Source of the DNA: Megamerina dolium | Taxonomy: Eukaryota > Arthropoda > Insecta > Diptera > Megamerinidae | Length of the DNA: 64,000 nucleotides | Assembly (NCBI GenBank): GCA_963854835.1 | Contig: OY978528.1 | Span: 40,904,960-40,968,959, forward strand | Direction: 5' to 3' | In this document: one piece after another, positions 12,268-24,780 of the stretch | Position numbering within the stretch: position 1 is the stretch's first letter | How the letters are laid out: each line of letters starts with the position of its first letter | Notes under the pieces: model-generated | Database searches by the model: none | What the model saw: only the letters and a program-made list of their open reading frames with translations | Told to the model about the DNA's origin: nothing | Position numbers and translations under genes: made by a program

Positions 12268-12931
12268 TGGAAAATGTTGTTCAAGGCCTGCATCATAGCT
12301 TGGCTGACACTACAGGTGCAAATAGACTTGTCTCTTATCCACGTCATAACCTTTTATATCGGTTGCACTTCTTCCTTAGGCATTTCAAAGGCTTGAAAGA
12401 TGCTTACTTTTCAAGTGTAAAACCTGTAAAGGTCAACTTGCTTCCACGAAAACATCAGAGCCTGACCCTGGTTTAGTTATGGATCCATTGTGAAAATACG
12501 AATCCAAAAACCTGCCCAGCTGCAGTGGTGGACTAGTCGCTCGAGAGGCTATTTTGTACAGCTTTTTTGATACGATCGTAGACGCTATAAAATCGCAGGG
12601 TACAGTGAAAATAGAGAAATTTACATCAATGACATTGCTATCCATTGACAGAGTAGCTATTGTGTATCATCCTGTAGTTAGCTTCAGTGGTTTCTCCTTG
12701 AATGAAAATATTATATAAAGGGGAACTTACCGAAGACTTACGAGCTAGGTCATATGTAATAAGAAAAACACCATACAGTTGTTTAATATTAAGCCTTTTT
12801 ATTCCATTCGGATTTCGGAGTAGTCATTATGAATTTTGCACAATTTTTTACTAAATTTCTACATTGTTGTCTACATTTTGGCAAATTTCCTTTAAAAAGA
12901 AGTAGTTGATTTAAATGCTTCGCTAATTCAA
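12268..12931. other. Unassigned DNA between two RTE copies
   Basis: The segment 12270-12700 is less AT-rich than its surroundings, but neither strand gives a domain I recognise. The longest frames (12267-12476 plus, 12433-12645 minus) are short and unsupported. It could be an old, unrecognised element remnant. Confidence 0.4.
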
Positions 12932-12945
12932 GGTCTTAATACTAC

Positions 12946-15900
12946 TTACTTACTTACTTATGTGGCCATAACAACCGAATATCGATTTAGGCCGAATATA
13001 ATATGCTTCGCCAGCCATCTCTGTTTTTCGCTAGCTGTCGCCAGTTAGAAATTCCAAGCGTCGTCAGGTTTTCCAGTACTTGGTCTTTCCACCGGAAGTG
13101 AGGTCTTCCTCTTCTGCGTCGTCCTCCAGCGGGCTTCGAATATAACACCTTCTTAGCTGGAGTGTGTTCTTCCATTCGCTTGACATGACCTAGCCAGCGC
13201 AGCTGCTAGATTTTGATGCGCTTTACTATGTAAATATCGGCATACAGCTCGTACAGCTCATGGTTGTACATTATTCGGTACTCGCCACAAACGCAAATAG
13301 ATCCAAAGATCTTACGTAGGACTTTTCTCTCGAAAACCCCAAGCATTCGCTCATCCGAGGTGGAAATTGTCCAGGCTTCAGCGCCATATGTTAGGACAGG
13401 CATGATGAGAGACTTGTAGAGTGTAGTTTTTGTTCTTCGAGAGAGGGCTCGACTTCTCAATTGCTTACTCAAAACAAAGTAACACCTGTTAGCAAGAGTT
13501 ATCCTACGCATGATCTCCAGGCTGACGTCATTACAGTTGTTGATGCTGGTTCCAAGATAGACAAAGTACCTTACTTCTTCAAAAGCGTAGTTGTCAACAG
13601 TGACGTGCTGTCCAAGACGTCGGGACTCTTTGTTTGTTGACACTAAATACTACGTCGTGCCCTCGTTGACCGTAAGACTCATCCGACGCGACTATCTTTC
13701 CAACTATAAGAATGCTGCATTGACTGCTCGCGTGTTCATGCCGATTATGTCAATATCGTCGGCATACGCTAACAGCATGACACTTTTGTTGAAGATAGTG
13801 CCATTATGTCGTAGATCAGCAGCTCGTATTACTTTATCCATAATAAGATTGAAGAAGTCGCACGATAACGAATCACCTTGTCTGAAACCCCGTTCGGTGC
13901 GGAGAGGTCCTTCCCAATTTTCACTGCACAATGGGAGTTATTCAGTGTCATTCTACAAAGTCGAATGAGCTTTGCAGGAATACCGAACTCAGACATTGTT
14001 GCGTAGAGGTAATCCCTTACCGGACTGTCGAAAGCGGCTTTATAATCAAAAAATAGGTGGTGTGTCTTTATCTATTTTTCTTGGGTCTTCTCCACGATTT
14101 GGCTCAGTGTGAAAATTTGGTCGATGGTAGATTTACAAGGTCTGAAGCTACACTGATAAGGTCCAATCAGCTTCAATCTTTCACACAATACGCTTTATAG
14201 GACCTTGTATGCGATACTCAGGAGATTTATTCCACGGTATTTGGCGCAAATTGTGGGGTCTCCTTTTTTATGTACAGGACAGAGAACACTGAGCCTCCAA
14301 TCATCAGGCATGCTTTCATCCGACCATATTCTGCTTATGAGCTGGTGCATGCAGGTGAGCAGCTCATCGCCTCCGGTCTTAAACAACTCGGCAGGCAGGC
14401 CATCGGCACCTGCAGCTTTGTTGTTCTTCAGCCTTAAAATGGCCGTTTCAACCTCGTCATAGTCGGGTAGTGGAACATCAACACCATCATCTGTTATTGG
14501 GGTTATCGGGCAATCTCCTCCACTGGCGGAATGTTCGTAGCATCGCCATTCAGTAACGCGAAGAAGTGTTCCTTCCATAGGCTCAGTACACTCTGGACAT
14601 CTGTAACCAGATTCCCATTTCCATCACGACAAGAAGAGGCTCCGGGATTGAAACCGCCACTCAGGCGCTTGATCTTTTCGAAGAATTTTCGAGTCTCATT
14701 CTTGTCGGTACACATCTCTATCTCCTCACACTCGCGTCTTTCTTGTTCTCTTTTCTTGCGCCTGAAAAGACTTCTCTCTGCACTCCTTTTCTCTCTATAC
14801 CGCTCCTTAACAGCTCGCGTTGCACCTGCACGCAGGGTTCTTCTGTAGGCGGCGTCTTTCTCTGCGGTAGCGTCGCGACACTCCTGATCTTACCACTCAT
14901 TCCTCAGAGGCCGGTAATAACCGATTACCTCCTCGGCAGCAGTTGCCATGGAGTGGGATATATGTGTCCACCGTGCGCATATATCATCAAGTGCGGGAGT
15001 GTTCTGCATAAGCAGATCGGATAGTCGAGTGGAAAATGCATCTGCTGTCTCTGGTGATCGCAGATTACTGACGTCGAGCTTTCTCTGTGTGGGACTTCTC
15101 TTGTTATTTGCGACACATAAACGTGTGCGCACCGTAGCTGCAACAAGGTAGTGATCCGAGTCGATGTTGGCACCACGGATCGTTTTCACGTCCATCACAC
15201 GGGAAACATGCCTTCCGTCAATCACCACATGATCAATTTGGTTTCTTGTATGTTGACCTGGAGACAGCCATGTCGCTTTGTGGATGTCGAGATGTTGGAA
15301 TCTGGTACCACCAATTACCATGTTTCGTGCTGCGGCGAAGTCGATCAGCCTCATTCCGTTATCGGAGGTGTTCTGGTGGAGGCTGAATTTTCCGACAGTT
15401 GGACCAAAGGTACCTTCCTTGCCCACCCTGGCATTAAAGTCGCCAAGCACGATTTTGATATCGTGGCGGGGGCAGCGGTCATAAGCACATTGGTCACATT
15501 GTCCTTCTCATCCGTCGGAGCGTGGGCACATATAAGGCTGATGTTAAAGAATTTTGCCTGGATGCGGATTGTGGCCAGCCGTTCGTTCACAGGCGTGAAC
15601 TGTGAGATAAGATGTCGTATTCTCTTGCTGACCAGAAACCCACATCTTAATTCGTGCCTTTCGGCATCGCAACTGTAGTAGATGTCACAGGACGCTCTTT
15701 TGGAGCAGCCCTGTCCCGTCCATTGCATTTCCTGGAGAGTGGTGATGTCAGCTCTGTATTTTTCGAGGACATCAACCAGCTGGATAGAGGCACCCTCCCT
15801 ATAAAGGGACCGGACATTCCAGGTGCATTTCCGTAAATCATGGTCCTTTTTTCGTTTGCGGGGGTCATCAACAAAGGGGGTAGTCTGTTTCCGAGGCATT

Positions 15901-16242
15901 TTTATATCATACACTCGGTAAGTTTTTTTATGTGGCGGGTCCCAAACCCAACGCACAACCTCTAACCGATGAGATTTTCGCCACTCACTTCAGCCGCCTC
16001 CCAGCAGGTGCCAGGAAGACGTTGCCCGGTGGTCGCCACATGGAGGGCCCCCATTAATAATAGTAAGCAGAGCAAGCTACATGACTACCCCTCATTAACA
16101 AATAAAGGTATCACATAGCGCTCAGATCAAACTTCATGACAGCCAGTGAGTTAACTTGCGATGAGTTCAACAAGGATTGCGCTAGCCCCACCCGGTTGAG
16201 GCAATTAGACACGTTACCTTGTGAAAACATCACCAGACCACC
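12946..16242 (-). mobile_element. RTE-clade LINE, full-length copy with 14-bp target duplication
   Basis: The 3297-bp antisense element is bounded by the exact 14-bp repeat GGTCTTAATACTAC at 12932-12945 and 16243-16256. The 3' end (left side) is a (TTAC)n run, the complement of the family's (AAGT)n tail. The size, single endonuclease-RT ORF, lack of RNase H and microsatellite tail all fit the RTE clade, whose members are usually near 3.2-3.4 kb. The 5' UTR and start codon are present, so this is the only copy in the window with a complete 5' end. The coding frame is broken in many places. Confidence 0.93.
12987..15899 (-). pseudogene. RTE ORF (APE endonuclease + reverse transcriptase), multiply frameshifted
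   Basis: The preferred start is the ATG at 15899 (MPRKQTTPFVDDPRKRKK). Frames upstream of it rely on non-ATG codons. Endonuclease motifs are TWNVRSL, LQEMQW, HAPTDEKD, LGDFNARVG, IDHVVIDGRH and NIDSDHYLVAA. RT motifs are NNKAAGADGLPAELFK, LCPVHKKGDPTICA, GFRQGDSLSCDFFNLIMD and LAYADDIDI. The C terminus has the family signature (KKVLYSKPAGGRR.RGRP) and ends at 12987. Frameshifts occur near 15450, 14895, 14716, 14550, 14200, 13700 and 13200. The enzyme would nick and reverse-transcribe element RNA at the target; this copy cannot make it. Confidence 0.9.
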
Positions 16243-16256
16243 GGTCTTAATACTAC

Positions 16257-16534
16257 ACTGGAATAGAATTATTTAATAGAAATTATAACTTCATTGGATT
16301 CGCCAAGGTTCACCAAAATCAAATATTCGATAAATCATCAAATTATTCAATTCACTGATAAAATAATGACGATTCGTTTAGCTGTTGTAGATAAATCAAA
16401 AATGTAAATTTTCAAGTAACACTTCTTCCTGAAATAAAATTGAGATGTAGATGTATTTGACTTCTTTAAAATTAAATTGAAATCATTAATTTTCTTTTAA
16501 AATCAGACATACAATATATAAATGATCAAATGAT
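16257..16534. other. AT-rich spacer
   Basis: This is a short spacer between the right RTE target duplication and the first INE-1-like element. Nothing was recognised in it. Confidence 0.5.
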
Positions 16535-17481
16535 CAAATTATACCCTGCATATGTAGATATATAAATAAAAAGTTTGCTCGAATTTCATCTTTTTGTTTT
16601 ATTTCCACTACTTTGTATGGCAGCTACATTTTTGAGAAACAATTTTTGCATATAATACTAATTTACAGCCGAAATATGGTTGATTTTGACGAAGTACTTT
16701 GCAAGTTGTGGGGGTTTTAAAAGATATAGTTTGAAGGAGAATTTTAAGATAATTCCGAAGCTTAGTATGGGAGCTATATTAAAGGCTTACCTCTTTCTTG
16801 TAAATCTAATTAATTTTGCAATATTAATCCACACCTTAAATTTGGTTGTCCTACGCTGAATAGTTCGTAAGTTATAATTTTCGCAACTTTATATGGTAGC
16901 CCCATTAAGAAGTGGACGTGGCAGATTATTTGCGACTATTCTATTAATCTAAATGTCAATTATGGTTATTGTAGACAGAATATTGTAGAAGTTACAGCTG
17001 TCTCAATTTAAAAGAAGTACATACACTTTGTATGGGAGCTACTATAAAAAGTAGGCATGGCGCGCCCAGGTTATGTAATAGTATAATATAACTCTATGTG
17101 CCAAATATTGTTGTTCCAGATGGTATATTAAGTGAGTTATAGCAAATTACAAATTTTGAATATTCCGAGGTTAGTCGCTTTGAATGCTTGGTGTGGGCGT
17201 GGCTATTGACCGATCATGGTCAATATCAATCCCCTCCGTACCCTTGGATCATAGGTTACTTATGCAAAATTTCGTCAAAATAGCTCAATATTTGCTCAAG
17301 TTATCGTGCGTTCGCACCAGCCAGGTGACAGACAGACGGACGGACATCGTTCAATCGAATATTTAAGCGACGCTGATCACGAATATATATAATTTCCTAT
17401 ATCTCCGGAGATTCCTTCAAGTGGTTACAAACATCTGACCGAAATGAATACACCTTGCATGTTGCATTATGGAGGGTATAA
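16535..17481 (-). mobile_element. INE-1-like non-coding element, inverted copy
   Basis: The ends are ATACCCTGCATATGTAG at the left and GAGGGTATAAAAAG at the right, that is, inverted TATACCCTGCA-type termini. Inside are blocks shared in reverse complement with 18221-19842: GTCCGTC/CTGTC-type runs (here CAGACAGACGGACGGAC), CCGGAGATTCCTTCAAGTGG, and CATTTCGGTCAG (here CTGACCGAAATG). There is no coding capacity. The layout resembles fly INE-1/DINE-type repeats, which are thought to be Helitron-like; family membership is my inference. Confidence 0.65.
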
Positions 17482-18220
17482 AAAGTGTATAAATATATTG
17501 CATTAATAGTAGCAGTGACATCAATAGCAGTATCCCGTGTACAATATTATGCATAAACGCGTTGAAGCATCAATACAATCCGGAGTTTGTGTGTGTGTGA
17601 AATGAAAGTTGTTCGTTGTTGAACAGATTTTAACGAAAGCAAATCTTGCAACAACAACAAATAAATGTCAGAATATATTTTCAAGTTCAGTGCATTCACA
17701 ATGAATTAATATTGTTGATGATGATAATGATGATATTTCTGCTGTTGTGACGCATGTTGTTGATGTAAGTACGTAGTTGCAAAAAGCAACATATATCAAT
17801 AAGAGCATAAAAAAGACAGCAACAGCATCACGATGAAAGTATATAAAGACAGTAAACAATTGATTACATATTAAAAGTTGTTGTTGCTGTATGATATTAT
17901 TTTCGCTACTCGTACATCAACAGCAGTAACAAGTTGTAGAAGTAAAACACAAAGCTGATAATTGTCAGTTGCTGTTGTTTTTCTTAGATAAGCTACTCAA
18001 TTTGTGAATACCTATAATTAATTAAAATTTTATATACTTGTTGCTACTAATGGTGCTGCTGATAGTGTTGAAGACGATGATACTTATTTTTAAGCATTAA
18101 TCCAATATACATATAGCGCTTGTGCATATTGGTATCAGAGCTGGCGAAGAATGCAATCGTTTGTGGTTTTAAAGCGTCAGTTACTTGAGACATAAACTTA
18201 AAAACCAAATCGATATATGT
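17482..18220. other. Spacer between inverted INE-1-like copies, CAA/TTG-rich
   Basis: The spacer is low-complexity DNA rich in CAACAA, TTGTTG and ATGATG runs. No gene or transposon end was recognised. Confidence 0.5.
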
Positions 18221-19842
18221 TTTTATACCCTGCATAATGCAATATGCATGGTATATTCATTTCGGTCAGATGTTTGTGTCCACTTGAAGGAATCTCCGGA
18301 GATATAGACATGGATATATATTCGTGATCAGCGTCGATTAAATTTTCGATTTAACGATGTCCGTCCGTCCGTCTGTCTGTCACCTGGCTGGTTCGCACGA
18401 TAACTTGAGTAAATATTGAGCTATTTCGATGAAATTTGGCATAAGTAATCTATGATCCAAGAGTACGGAGGGGATTGATATTGGGCATGATCGGTCAATA
18501 ACCACGCCCACACCAAGCATTCAAAGCGACTAACCTCGAAATTTTCAAAATCTTTAACTTGCTATAAATCACACAATATACCACTTGGGACAACAATATT
18601 TTGCACATAGAGTTATATTATACTACTATATAACCTCACCAAAAGTGGATGAGCCACGCCTACTTTCTAGCGTAGCTCCCATACAAAGTGTCTGTACTTC
18701 TTTTAAATTGAAACTGCTGTAACTTCTTCAATCTTCTGTCTACAATAACCATAAATGACACTTAGATTAACACGGTAGTCAGAAATAATATGGCAGAAAA
18801 TCAATGTGCCACGCCCACTCCTTTTTGGGTCTGCCATACAAAGTTGCGGAAAATAAAAAAAATGTTACCGGTTATAACTTGCAAACTATTCAGCGTAGAA
18901 TAACGAGATTTAAGGTGTGGATTAGTATTGTACGAGCAACTAGGCTCACAGAAAATGGGCGCACCACGCCCACTGTTTATCGTAGCCCCCATACAAATTT
19001 TAAATTAAAACAGCTGTAACTTCGGCAATCTTCTGTCTAGAATAACCATAATTGACACTTAAATTAATATCGTAGTCGGCAAACATCTGGCAGAAAATCA
19101 GTGTGCCACGCCCACTCCTTCATGAGTCTCCCATACAAAGTCAAGGGAATTAAACTGAAATTTTAAGCTCCATAACTTACAAACCATTTAGCCTAGGACA
19201 ACGAGATTTAAGGTATGGATTAGTATTGTACGAGCAATTGGGCTCACAGGAAATGGGAGCGCCATGCCCACTGTTCATTGCAGCCCCCATGCAAAATGAC
19301 TGAAATTCTTTTAAATTTAAACAGCTGTAACTTCGTCAATATCCTGCCTAAGATAACCATAATTGACACTTAGATTAATATCGTAGTCGGAAATAATCTG
19401 GCAGAAAATCAGTGTGCCACGCCCACTCCTTCATAGGTCTCCCATACAAAGTCGAGGGAATTAAACTAAAACTTTTAAGCTCCATAACTTACAAACTATT
19501 TAGCGTAGGACAACCAAATTTAAGGTGTGGATTGATATTGAAAAATTAATTAGATATACCAGAAAGAGATACGTCACGCCCACTTTTTATATATCTTCCG
19601 TATAAAGTCTCGGATTTATCACACCCATAACTTACTAATTAATACGCCTAGGTCAACCCATTGCAACCTATGTAGTTTAGTATTATAGGCAGGAATTGAT
19701 CCTCCAAAATTGGTGAGGTACGCCTGCTTCTTAATGTAGGTCCTATACAAAGTAGTGGAAGAAAAGGATGGATATACGAGCAAACTTTTTATATATATGT
19801 CTACATATGCAGGGTATAATTTGGTCGGCCCCAGCCGACTGT
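18221..19842 (+). mobile_element. INE-1-like non-coding element with internal ~300-bp repeats
   Basis: It begins TATACCCTGCATAATGC (18224) and ends ATGCAGGGTATAATTTGGTC (19807-19826), giving short inverted termini. The first 300 bp carry GTCCGTCCGTCTGTCTGTC. The rest contains three copies of a unit of about 300 bp, marked by GTGCCACGCCCACTCC near 18806, 19102 and 19413 and by GCTGTAACTTC blocks. The copy at 16535 has only one such unit and is inverted relative to this one. There are no ORFs of note. Confidence 0.65.
18800..19540 (+). repeat. Tandem ~300-bp units inside the INE-1-like element
   Basis: Each unit contains GTGCCACGCCCACTCC, a CCATACAAAGT block, TTTAAGGT(A/G)TGGATTAGTAT and AAACAGCTGTAACTTC. 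Units start at about 18800, 19096 and 19407. They differ by scattered substitutions, so the amplification is not recent. Confidence 0.7.
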
Positions 19843-20729
19843 AAGGAGATTTTTTTTTCCTAAGTTTATGTTCTATGTTTCGGATAATCGGTTTTATTGC
19901 TCTCGCGAATAGCAGTTCGTGTCAGTTGACATGTCAAACTAAGTTACGTCTCTAGTAAGGCAATGATTTAAATATCTTAAGTATCAATTTAATTAGAATT
20001 GTAACATAAAAATGTTAAATTATTATGTAACTGCTACTTTGACTATATATGAAAATGAATGATTTGGTTTGATATGATTTAAATCACAATATGCTCATGC
20101 TCTCAAACACAAATATCACAAGTCTTGATGAATATCGACTTCTCTGTTTGTAATCAAATTTTAGCAGTTTTTTAATGACTTATAACTAATCTGAATTCCG
20201 AATGATTTAATTCTTTAACATCGCTTATAAATGCATATATTGGTTAACAGCATACTTCATTAATAACATTTGTCACATTGTGATAACCTCACAAAGTCAA
20301 ATGTGATCATTCGTTTTCATTATATTGAAGAATTTATAGAATAGAGCAATGTTTCTATGTGTGTATTCATAAGTATTTACTAAGAAAAATATACTCATAT
20401 GTTTCATGCACACCAGATGTTCACCAGCTATAATAATCTAGAAGTTAACGATTAATTGAAAATTAAATTGAAGAAGCTTCACTGAAGCAACAACTTTGAC
20501 TTTTTGTGTAGAAAAATATTGTACTTGAGAAAATTAGCAGTGTGCCATTTCGATTATAAATATTAGAATTAAATTGAAAAACCAATCTTTTGCTTCACAT
20601 CGTTAGTGCTCGTCGCAATGAGTTACATCACACGAAAGAAAATAAATTGTTGATTCACTTTTTCGTATAATCAAAAAATGTTTCTTATTTGCGCTCAATT
20701 GAAATCGGAATGATTTTATTTTAAGCTGT
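19843..20729. other. AT-rich intergenic DNA, no gene seen
   Basis: Only short frames without domain similarity are present, and no transposon ends were found. Confidence 0.5.
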
Positions 20730-21260
20730 TTTTATTTCCCTTAATGGGTCGAAATAGGGAGTAAGAAAGTTAGAGAAAAATATTAAGGTAAAAAATGAAT
20801 ATGGGTAGGTCAAATATTTTACGTCCTTGCACCTTGGAAGTAGTTGGCGTCATTTTTATACAAGGGGAGGGAATAGAGAATGGATATGTTTGAGAGAAAT
20901 GTTGGGCATGATAAACTAATAGGGATCAGCTTTACATTTTAGTACTTTGTGAATGATTCCTGGGCAGTTATCTAGTTATTTGTCGATTTTTAAATGTTTT
21001 TGAGGGTAAGTTTGTTTGGAAACAATTTTTCATTTCACCTTTCTATAAGCGATTCCTGAGGGCCAATGGGATTTAAGTCAATAGATGTCAGTCATACATT
21101 AGATCCATCTACAAGCAATTCCAGCAAGCGAATGGTGCAAGATTTATAAAAATATAAATTTTGTAGAGGAATCCTCCTAAAGGGTGGTGATGGGGGTTAA
21201 GTACACTATTTCGCAAAAATGTTGAGACAGAATTAATAGGGGTTGATTATACAATTGAAC
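20730..21260 (-). repeat. Diverged ~110-bp repeat, reverse orientation
   Basis: The reverse complement of 20740-20790 gives CTTACTCCCTATTTCGACCCATTAAGGG, matching the unit core at 3230-3270 in word order. Further units follow with GGGGAGGGAATAGAGAATGG (20865) and AAAGGGTGGTGATGGGGG (21180). It is the same family as 3090-3770 but on the opposite strand. Confidence 0.5.
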
Positions 21261-21544
21261 TATGCAAAGGCGATAATTTGTTGTTAAATAATAATAGATT
21301 GATGAAAACCTACTTTTTCAAACTTTGAGCGAGTTCTAAAATTTCGTCAATCGAGACGGAACTTCCCATTTTGTAGTTTGAATAGCTTAGATGGTTTTAG
21401 TAATCTGTATCTCGCATTGTATAATTGTGACCGTTAAACGCTAAACATTAGATACGCTAAACACTAAACGAAATATAGGATTTCGTACCAAAGAAAAAAC
21501 TTCTGAGTGTTAATGGTCCTGATTCTGTAATAGTCAATCATACT

Positions 21545-21965
21545 GTGGGTTGCTGTGTGTTTGGTGGGATTGGCAGGAAATCATATACTATGAGCTGCTC
21601 CCCTCCGGTTAAACTCTTAATTAGCAACCGCCGAGAAGCAGCTAGCTTTGACCAATAGGAGAGGAATTATGTTCCAGACCACAAACACAGATAACGACTC
21701 GTCTGAAATTTGGGGAGCTTGGGTGGGTGATTCTAGTCCATCCACCTCATAGTCGAGACTTAGCACCAAGTGATTACCATCTGTTCCTGGCTTTGGAGAA
21801 TGATTTTGATAGAAGCTTGTGAAAATCGTCTGAAGGTTTCTATAAGAGAGGCATAATGGCATTTCCTATAAAATGGCAAAAAGTTATAGAACAAAAAGGT
21901 GCATATTTGACCTAAAAAGTTCATACTAACTATGCTAAATAAAGCATTCAATTGTATGCTTTTAT
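21545..21965 (+). pseudogene. Mariner transposase relic (C-terminal half)
   Basis: One frame reads LCVWWDWQEIIYYELLPSG, then after stops GELGWVILVHPP, DLAPSDYHLFLALENDF and finally ERGIMAFPIKWQKVIEQKGA. These are the landmarks of the DD34D catalytic region of irritans-type mariner transposases (WWDWKG, HPPYSPDLAPSDYHLF, KWQKVI). At least four stops and one frameshift occur, and the region of the second catalytic Asp (HQDNARPH in relatives) is eroded to RPQTQ. No terminal inverted repeats were found. It is a dead fragment. Confidence 0.85.
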
Positions 21966-23283
21966 ACAGAGTTCTTTTTGTAGAAACTTTAAATAAATTT
22001 TTCTACTGGAGGAACGGCAATATTTAATTGCGGTAGTAATGTAATCACTATTAATGATGTGTCAATCCATCAAATACCTAATTGCAAAATATACTATAAT
22101 TCAGATATACATAAGTCTCATCATACATCTACAAACACTCGTATGTATTAATTAACAGGATTAATCCTGTTGTGAATTATGTTAAATTCGTATCACAAAA
22201 GTAACTGTATTAAATATTTTCTCACACATTAAACGCACACGTCACACACCACACCACACACCCTCTGAATTATGTTTGAATGGATTATTGCCTAGAATTA
22301 GGTCATTGTTACTATAACCATTTATTGTGATCGAATTAACACAATTACAATATCAATTTCAATGCTGTACGAGTACAAGCGTATTAATTTCTCAATAAAA
22401 ATTTTCATTGTACGAGTTCATGCTCTATACGTACTGCCATATTCTCATTAAATCATTATTATAGCAATTAACCGCTTATTTTTCTAACGTATACTAGAAA
22501 GCATTTTCATTTCATCCACTCTCAAATATACTACTATGTATTAATTTACGCTCCAATTACTCAGTTCGTGATCAAGCTCTCATATGTTATCACTGTACTC
22601 TCACTTTACTCAATGTATGGTAATTTCTCTCTTAGCAAAAAGTCTACACTACATATATCCCCTTTGTGTGCAGGAAAAGTAACTGCCATCATCCCTCGTT
22701 TCTCCTTATTTCCCCAGTTTGTTTAACCCCTGCTCAAAGTAAAAATCATGTGGAGACTTTAGTTTCGTGAGTACTAGTTGTTTTGCTCTCTCTCTCGCTC
22801 TCTGTGTTGCTGATATTTTGCTATTATATCTTTTTATTGTTGACACTCTATTTGTGGATTTGTCGGCTTTAATTCGGTTGCATTCTAAGCTGCATCACAT
22901 CGTTTTCGTATGCCGACGATTGTTAGCAAAGAAGATCATCAAAACGACGACCAATGACAATCACTGTGATTACTATGATTATGATTTGAACATCTATTGT
23001 ATTTTATAAAAGTGCATGTACATATATATGCGCCTACGTAAATGTGTAGCTCTAGCAATTTTGGCATCATTCTTCATAAGTGAACAGCGCCACTTTGAGT
23101 TTATGCACCAGTATGGACTTATGAATTGAGAATTTTGCCCCATTATAATCATGCGGAAATGATCGTAATGACCTTTCGGCAAGATCGTTCACTTCTTGGA
23201 TACATGTGATTTGTTGTTGCTTTTGTTGTTGATTGTTGTTGTAATGCCGATTGCCAATTGCATCTATGTATCGTACAATGATC
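21966..23283. other. AT-rich intergenic DNA, no gene seen
   Basis: A CTCTCTCT-type run lies near 22785. A CACACCACACCACACACC stretch lies near 22240. None of the short frames carries a recognised domain. Confidence 0.5.
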
Positions 23284-23536
23284 ATATCGCTCATTTGCTG
23301 CAAGACCGGCATAAGTCAAAAAATCGATTTTCCATAAAACGCGTTAGAAGTTTTCAACTGACTCCAACCGTACACGGAAAACACGGAAAAAATTCTCTTC
23401 TCAAGCGGAGCATATAAGAGGTATTCATATGAATTTTTCACTCAACATGAAGTATGATATAACGAACAATTCTGCAGCATTAACTCAAAAATCACGTTTT
23501 TTGATTTATGCCGGTCTTGCAGCAAATGAGCGATAT
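23284..23536. mobile_element. MITE-like element with ~40-bp terminal inverted repeats
   Basis: The left end ATATCGCTCATTTGCTGCAA, then GACCGGCATAAGTCAAAAAA, is matched by its reverse complement at the right end (23497-23536) with one mismatch over roughly 40 bp. The interior of about 170 bp is non-coding. The palindromic ATAT at each end makes the exact target duplication ambiguous. The superfamily is not assigned. Confidence 0.75.
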
Positions 23537-24780
23537 GTATAACCGTCGCTATGATGGTGTTAGTCTGCACTATAGCTATATTGTTGTGGCGACGGTTGAT
23601 CACATGGCGATCATCTGTGATCGTTGTTGTTACTTGATCTTTATGCTATATGAGATTATTTACATACAAGTACATCAATAAATATAGCCGGGCAATGTAT
23701 TGTATATAGCTTTTGTTATTGTTTGTTATTGGCATTACACCATTTCTTGTTGCGAATTGTATTGATGATGATGTTGATGATGATGGGTTTTTGAGGGCTT
23801 GATCTCCAACTCCAATGATTATTTTATATTTCCTATTGTTGTTGTTGTTGCAGCGATCTTATTATTATTTCACCATTCGACGATTACAATATATTTAAGT
23901 ACGTTGCGGTTGATTTGCGATTTTCCATTTTAAATGTAATACTTATGTATGTTTTTGTTCTGAGTTCGTTTACAAATAAATAAACGACCTTTTGATCTGG
24001 TTTAATCATAAAGTCGATTGTTGGTTTTATTCGTTTCTTCGTTCGAAACAAACACTTACATTCAAACAACAACAACATTTGCCTTCCGTTACCATATAAC
24101 GTAACATGTATAGTAGGTACTCGTATAACAAAGTAATAAATATGATCCAAGCGAAGAAAATCAGAAAATCAGAGAGTGCTTCAACGTGAAGCTTAATACG
24201 TTGTTGTTGGTAATATTTATACATTATTACATTGTATTATATATTACTTCGTATTTTTTAGATAATTTAGTTTGAATTTTGAGTGATTGTTTCCCATAAT
24301 GGATTTGACCTGACTGATCTTATATTAATTTTAAAGCAGTGAATGAACTTTAATCGTACTACAAATACTATTACACTATTACATTATTATTATATCACAT
24401 GGGATTACTACAGTACTGGATATGGGGTGTTCCCACGGCAGTCGAGTCTTCGTCCGGTCAAAGATTGCCAATTTAGCGAAAAAATGATGTCACAACAACA
24501 ATAACAGCAGTACTTGACAGTTCAGGAAATTAAAAAATCAAACATTTACTCTTTACTTTACATTCTTATTGTTGAATAATATGCTTTGACATATAAACAG
24601 TGGAAATTGAATAATATATTTAGTGAATAATTCCTAAAAATAAAAACTGATTTGGGAAAGTTGATCAAAAGTGTCAAGAAGAATGTGTTGTAGTTGTTGT
24701 TGTTATTATTTTTATCCCGCGCCTCATTTTTCTACATGCAACGCTATCTAGAATGCATTTCAACCGAAATGACGATGTGA
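23537..24780. other. AT-rich intergenic DNA, low-complexity GTT/GAT runs
   Basis: GATGATGATGTTGATGATGATGG near 23763 and GTTGTTGTTGTTG near 23837 are simple repeats. Nothing else was recognised. Confidence 0.5.

Noticed and set aside
12946..12962. TTAC repeats as a telomere- or satellite-type array
   Set aside because: They are the antisense microsatellite tail of the RTE element, matching (AAGT)n tails on the plus copies.
15151..15678. 175-residue frame opposite the RTE endonuclease
   Set aside because: It is a shadow of the real RTE frame on the other strand; similar mirror frames occur opposite other RTE copies (14531-14848 and 44548-44865).
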